Source of the DNA: Comamonas sp009360615
GTDB lineage: Bacteria > Pseudomonadota > Gammaproteobacteria > Burkholderiales > Burkholderiaceae_C
NCBI RefSeq assembly: GCF_035784015.1
Contig: NZ_JALKOW010000001.1
Direction: 5' to 3' (one strand)
DNA: 64,000 nt
Part shown: in pieces, positions 61,695-64,000 of the stretch
Layout: the number at the start of each line of letters is the position of its first letter
Numbering within the stretch: position 1 is the first letter of the stretch
Notes under the pieces: generated by a model
The model's input: only the letters and a program-made list of their open reading frames with translations
Database searches by the model: none
What the model was told of the DNA's origin: nothing
Translations under genes and position numbers: made by a program

Positions 61695-61732
61695 AAGCAC
61701 CCCAGTGCAGGTCCAGCCTGCGCGGGGTGCTT
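61695..61732. terminator. Hairpin between DUF1801 gene and tartrate dehydrogenase gene
   Basis: AAGCACCCC / GGGGTGCTT arms enclose a second inner stem (GCAGG / CCTGC). It lies in the convergent gap and probably ends both transcripts, although T runs are short. Confidence 0.6.
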
Positions 61733-61772
61733 CTCATATTGCATCGGGCCGGCTGCAGCCGGCCCGGAGTCA

Positions 61773-62861
61773 TCAGGCGTTGGCGATGGCCGCCGCGATG
61801 GCCTCGCCCACCTCGGTGGTATTGGCCTTGCCGCCCAGATCGGGCGTCAGCGGACCGGCCTTGATCGTGTGCTCGATGGCAGCCACGATGGTGTCGTGGG
61901 CCTGGCGCCAGGCACCTTCGCTGCGGCCCAGGAAGTCCAGCATCAGCGCGCCCGACCAGACCATGGCAATGGGGTTGGCGATGTTCTTGCCGTAGATGTC
62001 GGGTGCCGAGCCGTGCACGGGCTCGAACAGCGAGGGGAAGTTGCGGTCGGGGTTGAGGTTGGCCGAGGGTGCCAGGCCGATGGTGCCCGTGGTGGCAGGG
62101 CCCAGGTCGGACAGGATGTCGCCGAAGAGGTTGGTGGCGGCCACCACATCGAAACGGCCGGGCTGCAGCACGAAGCGTGCGGTCAGGATGTCGATGTGCT
62201 GCTTGTCCAGCGTGACCTCGGGGTAGGCCTTGGCCACGTCGTCGGCGCGCTTGTCCCACCAGGGCATGCTGATGGCGATGCCGTTGCTCTTGGTGGCCAG
62301 GGTTACGTGCTTCTTGGCGCGACTCTGGGCCAGATCGAAGGCGTACCTGAGCAGGCGATCGGCCCCCTTGCGCGAGTAGACCGACTCCTGGATCACGATT
62401 TCGCGGTCCGTGCCTTCGAACATCACGCCGCCCAGCGAGGTGTACTCGCCTTCGGTGTTCTCTCTCACCACGTAGTAGTCGATGTCGCCGGGCTTGCGGC
62501 CGGCCAGGGGGCAGGGCACGCCTTCGAACAGGCGTACCGGACGCAGATTGATGTATTGGTCGAATTCGCGGCGGAACTTGAGCAGCGAGCCCCACAGCGA
62601 TACATGGTCGGGCACGGTAGCGGGCCAGCCCACGGCACCGAAGAAGATGGCGTCCATGCCCGCAAGCTGCTCCTTCCAGTCGTCGGGCATCATCTGGCCG
62701 TGTTTCGCGTAGTAGTCGCAGTGGGCCCAGTCGAAATGGTGGAACTCCAGCGGCAGATCGAAGCGCCTGGCTGCAGCCTGCAGTGCGCGCAGGCCTTCAG
62801 GCATGACTTCCTTGCCGATGCCGTCGCCGGCGATGACTGCAATCTTTTTGGGAGTGGACAT
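61773..62861 (-). CDS. Tartrate dehydrogenase / D-malate dehydrogenase (TtuC/DmlA-type)
   Basis: This 362-residue protein is a beta-hydroxyacid oxidative decarboxylase of the isocitrate/isopropylmalate dehydrogenase superfamily. It starts KKIAVIAGDGIGKEVMPEGL, contains FFGAVGWPATVPDHVSLWG and the substrate-loop segment INLRPVRLFEGVPCPL. The metal-binding VVAATNLFGDILSDLGP and the SLFEPVHGSAPDIYGKNIANP segment follow. This pattern is that of tartrate dehydrogenase/D-malate dehydrogenase (TtuC, DmlA). NAD-dependent decarboxylation of D-malate or oxidation of tartrate is expected. The ATG at 62861 follows AGAAAGCACC. It is divergent from a DmlR-like LysR regulator gene. Confidence 0.92.
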   Translation of the reverse strand: MSTPKKIAVIAGDGIGKEVMPEGLRALQAAARRFDLPLEFHHFDWAHCDYYAKHGQMMPDDWKEQLAGMDAIFFGAVGWPATVPDHVSLWGSLLKFRREFDQYINLRPVRLFEGVPCPLAGRKPGDIDYYVVRENTEGEYTSLGGVMFEGTDREIVIQESVYSRKGADRLLRYAFDLAQSRAKKHVTLATKSNGIAISMPWWDKRADDVAKAYPEVTLDKQHIDILTARFVLQPGRFDVVAATNLFGDILSDLGPATTGTIGLAPSANLNPDRNFPSLFEPVHGSAPDIYGKNIANPIAMVWSGALMLDFLGRSEGAWRQAHDTIVAAIEHTIKAGPLTPDLGGKANTTEVGEAIAAAIANA

Positions 62862-62980
62862 GGTGCTTTCTCTGGAGTGTGTGGGAAGTCCAGGCTGCTC
62901 AGGAGCCTGTGCCTGGCGGTATTCTGCACCGTGCTGAAATGAATACAATTGCATGATCGTGACCTGATTATTTACAGATC
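62862..62980. promoter_or_regulatory. Divergent control region of the tartrate/D-malate dehydrogenase gene
   Basis: This 119-bp gap has a direct repeat GATCGTG at 62955-62961 and 62977-62983, spaced 22 bp (two helical turns). It could be a LysR-binding site, and the second copy overlaps the regulator start. Confidence 0.4.
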
Positions 62981-63925
62981 GTGCAGAAAATGCCTTCCCC
63001 CGAAGATCTGCGTGTCTTCACCACCGTGGTGCGCAAAGCCAGCTTTGCAGAGGCGGCGGCCGCGCACCAGGCTTCGCCGGCCTTCGTCAGCAAGCGGATC
63101 CGCCTGCTGGAGCAGGAGCTGGGCGTGAAGCTGCTGCACCGCACCACGCGGCGGGTCGCTGTCACGGAGCAGGGTGAACGCGTCTACCACTGGGCGCAGC
63201 GCATTCTGGACGAGGTCGAGCACCTGCTGCAGGAGGTGGATGTGACGCGCCGCCAGCCGCGCGGGCTGCTGCGGGTGGCGACCAGCTTCGGCTTCGGCCG
63301 CAATGTGGTGGCGCCCGCGCTGTCACAGCTGATTGCGCAATATCCGGCGCTGCAGCTGCGCCTGGAAGTGTTCGACCGCATCGTCGATGTCGCGGCCGAG
63401 GGCTTCGATCTCGATGTGCGCGTGGGCGACGAGATCGCGCCGCACCTGATCACGCGGCATCTGGCCGACAACCACCGTGTGCTGTGCGCGGCCCCTGCCT
63501 ATGTGCAGCGGCGTGGCAGCCCGCGCACGCTCGACGAGCTGGCCGCACACGACTGCCTGGTCATCAAGGAGCGTGACCATGCGTTCGGTGTCTGGAAGCT
63601 GCGCTCGGGCAGTCAGGAGCGCAACGTGAAGGTGACCGGGCCGCTGTCCACCAATCATGGCGAGATGGCCGTGCAATGGGCGCGTGACGGCCATGGCATC
63701 GTGCTGCGCTCGCTCTGGGACGTGTCGGCCGATCTGCAGGCCGGACGCCTGGTGCAACTGCTGCCCGAGTGGCAGCAGCCGGCAAATATCTGGGCCGTGT
63801 ATCCGACGCGGCTCGATCGTTCGGCCAAGGTACGGGTCTGCGTCGAGTTCCTGCAGGAGTTCTTCAGCCGCCAGGCTCCCGCAGGATTCAGGGCTTCTAT
63901 AAAGAAAGAAGCTGCCATCGCTTGA
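62981..63925 (+). CDS. LysR-family transcriptional regulator (DmlR-like)
   Basis: This 314-residue protein is a LysR regulator with the N-terminal helix-turn-helix PEDLRVFTTVVRKASFAEAAAAHQASPAFVSKRIRLLEQELG (within residues 6-50) and the LHRTTRRVAVTEQG wing. The C-terminal domain starts near residue 92 (PRGLLRVATSFGFGRN). It is divergent from the tartrate/D-malate dehydrogenase gene, the arrangement of dmlR and dmlA in Escherichia coli, so it is its likely activator. The start may be GTG 62981 or ATG 62990. The last ten residues (about ASIKKEAAIA) come from palindromic repeat copy C, which overlaps the stop codon. Confidence 0.92.
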   Translation: MQKMPSPEDLRVFTTVVRKASFAEAAAAHQASPAFVSKRIRLLEQELGVKLLHRTTRRVAVTEQGERVYHWAQRILDEVEHLLQEVDVTRRQPRGLLRVATSFGFGRNVVAPALSQLIAQYPALQLRLEVFDRIVDVAAEGFDLDVRVGDEIAPHLITRHLADNHRVLCAAPAYVQRRGSPRTLDELAAHDCLVIKERDHAFGVWKLRSGSQERNVKVTGPLSTNHGEMAVQWARDGHGIVLRSLWDVSADLQAGRLVQLLPEWQQPANIWAVYPTRLDRSAKVRVCVEFLQEFFSRQAPAGFRASIKKEAAIA

Positions 63926-63988
63926 CATGCATGAATTTCAGATTGCTTTTGATCTGAAACGTATGCATAGCGAGCGAAAGCAGCTTCT
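63907..63988. repeat. Palindromic intergenic repeat, copy C
   Basis: Arms of 37 bases (63907-63943 and 63952-63988) pair at about 29 positions around an eight-base loop. The inner part TTTCAGAT / ATCTGAAA and outer part AGAAGCTGC / GCAGCTTCT are perfect. The copy overlaps the 3' end of the LysR gene. It shares the core TTTCAGATTGCTTTTGAT with copies A and B. Confidence 0.75.
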
Positions 63989-64000
63989 ATATTTGGCCCG

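Overview
The window is GC-rich DNA (about 63-65 % G+C by eye) with dense, mostly short-spaced genes. Gene content and neighbourhoods point to a betaproteobacterium of the Comamonadaceae, most likely Comamonas or a close relative. Supporting signs are the orphan periplasmic binding proteins of the Bug/TctC and LivK types, the suhB/trmJ/cysE and pmbA/darP/mog neighbourhoods, a TPP-riboswitch thiC, and short palindromic intergenic repeats. The genus is an inference from content. I saw no rRNA, tRNA, CRISPR array, insertion sequence, integrase or prophage gene. The window reads as ordinary chromosome.

Left part (1-17000). The 3' part of a CoxE-like gene and a CoxG-like gene open the window. A complete RND efflux operon follows (mdtA, mdtB, mdtC, outer-membrane lipoprotein). 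Then come small conserved proteins, an orphan ABC ATPase, and a LytS/LytTR-type two-component operon in which the response regulator carries a frameshift in its DNA-binding domain.

Middle part (17000-51600). A Fur-box-controlled siderophore receptor and PepSY membrane protein are followed by PsiF, UppP, an alpha/beta hydrolase, a lone Anbu proteasome-like peptidase, a chemoreceptor, MutS, a sterol-desaturase-type enzyme, SuhB, TrmJ and CysE. Next are two paralogous nitroreductases and two paralogous LivK-type binding proteins, a TPP riboswitch with thiC, and a large ImpA/M60-type metalloprotease lipoprotein beside an AT-rich gap. Mog, DarP, PmbA, a MarR-type regulator, membrane proteins and a PAS-GAF-GGDEF-EAL signalling protein complete this part.

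Right part (51700-64000). Seven genes on the minus strand form a probable sugar-acid catabolic operon: Bug protein, UxaA/GarD-type dehydratase, aldehyde dehydrogenase, second Bug protein, cytoplasmic sialidase-fold protein, 2-hydroxyacid dehydrogenase and HpaI-type aldolase. It is divergent from a LysR regulator. A DUF1801 protein and a tartrate/D-malate dehydrogenase with its own divergent LysR regulator follow.

The points most worth a second look are the sugar-acid operon with an unexpected sialidase-fold enzyme, the frameshifted LytTR regulator, a three-copy palindromic repeat family (one copy supplies the end of a LysR gene), the lone Anbu gene, the ImpA-like protease, and a duplicated PEER/FFQKLR motif in the long tail of the efflux adaptor.
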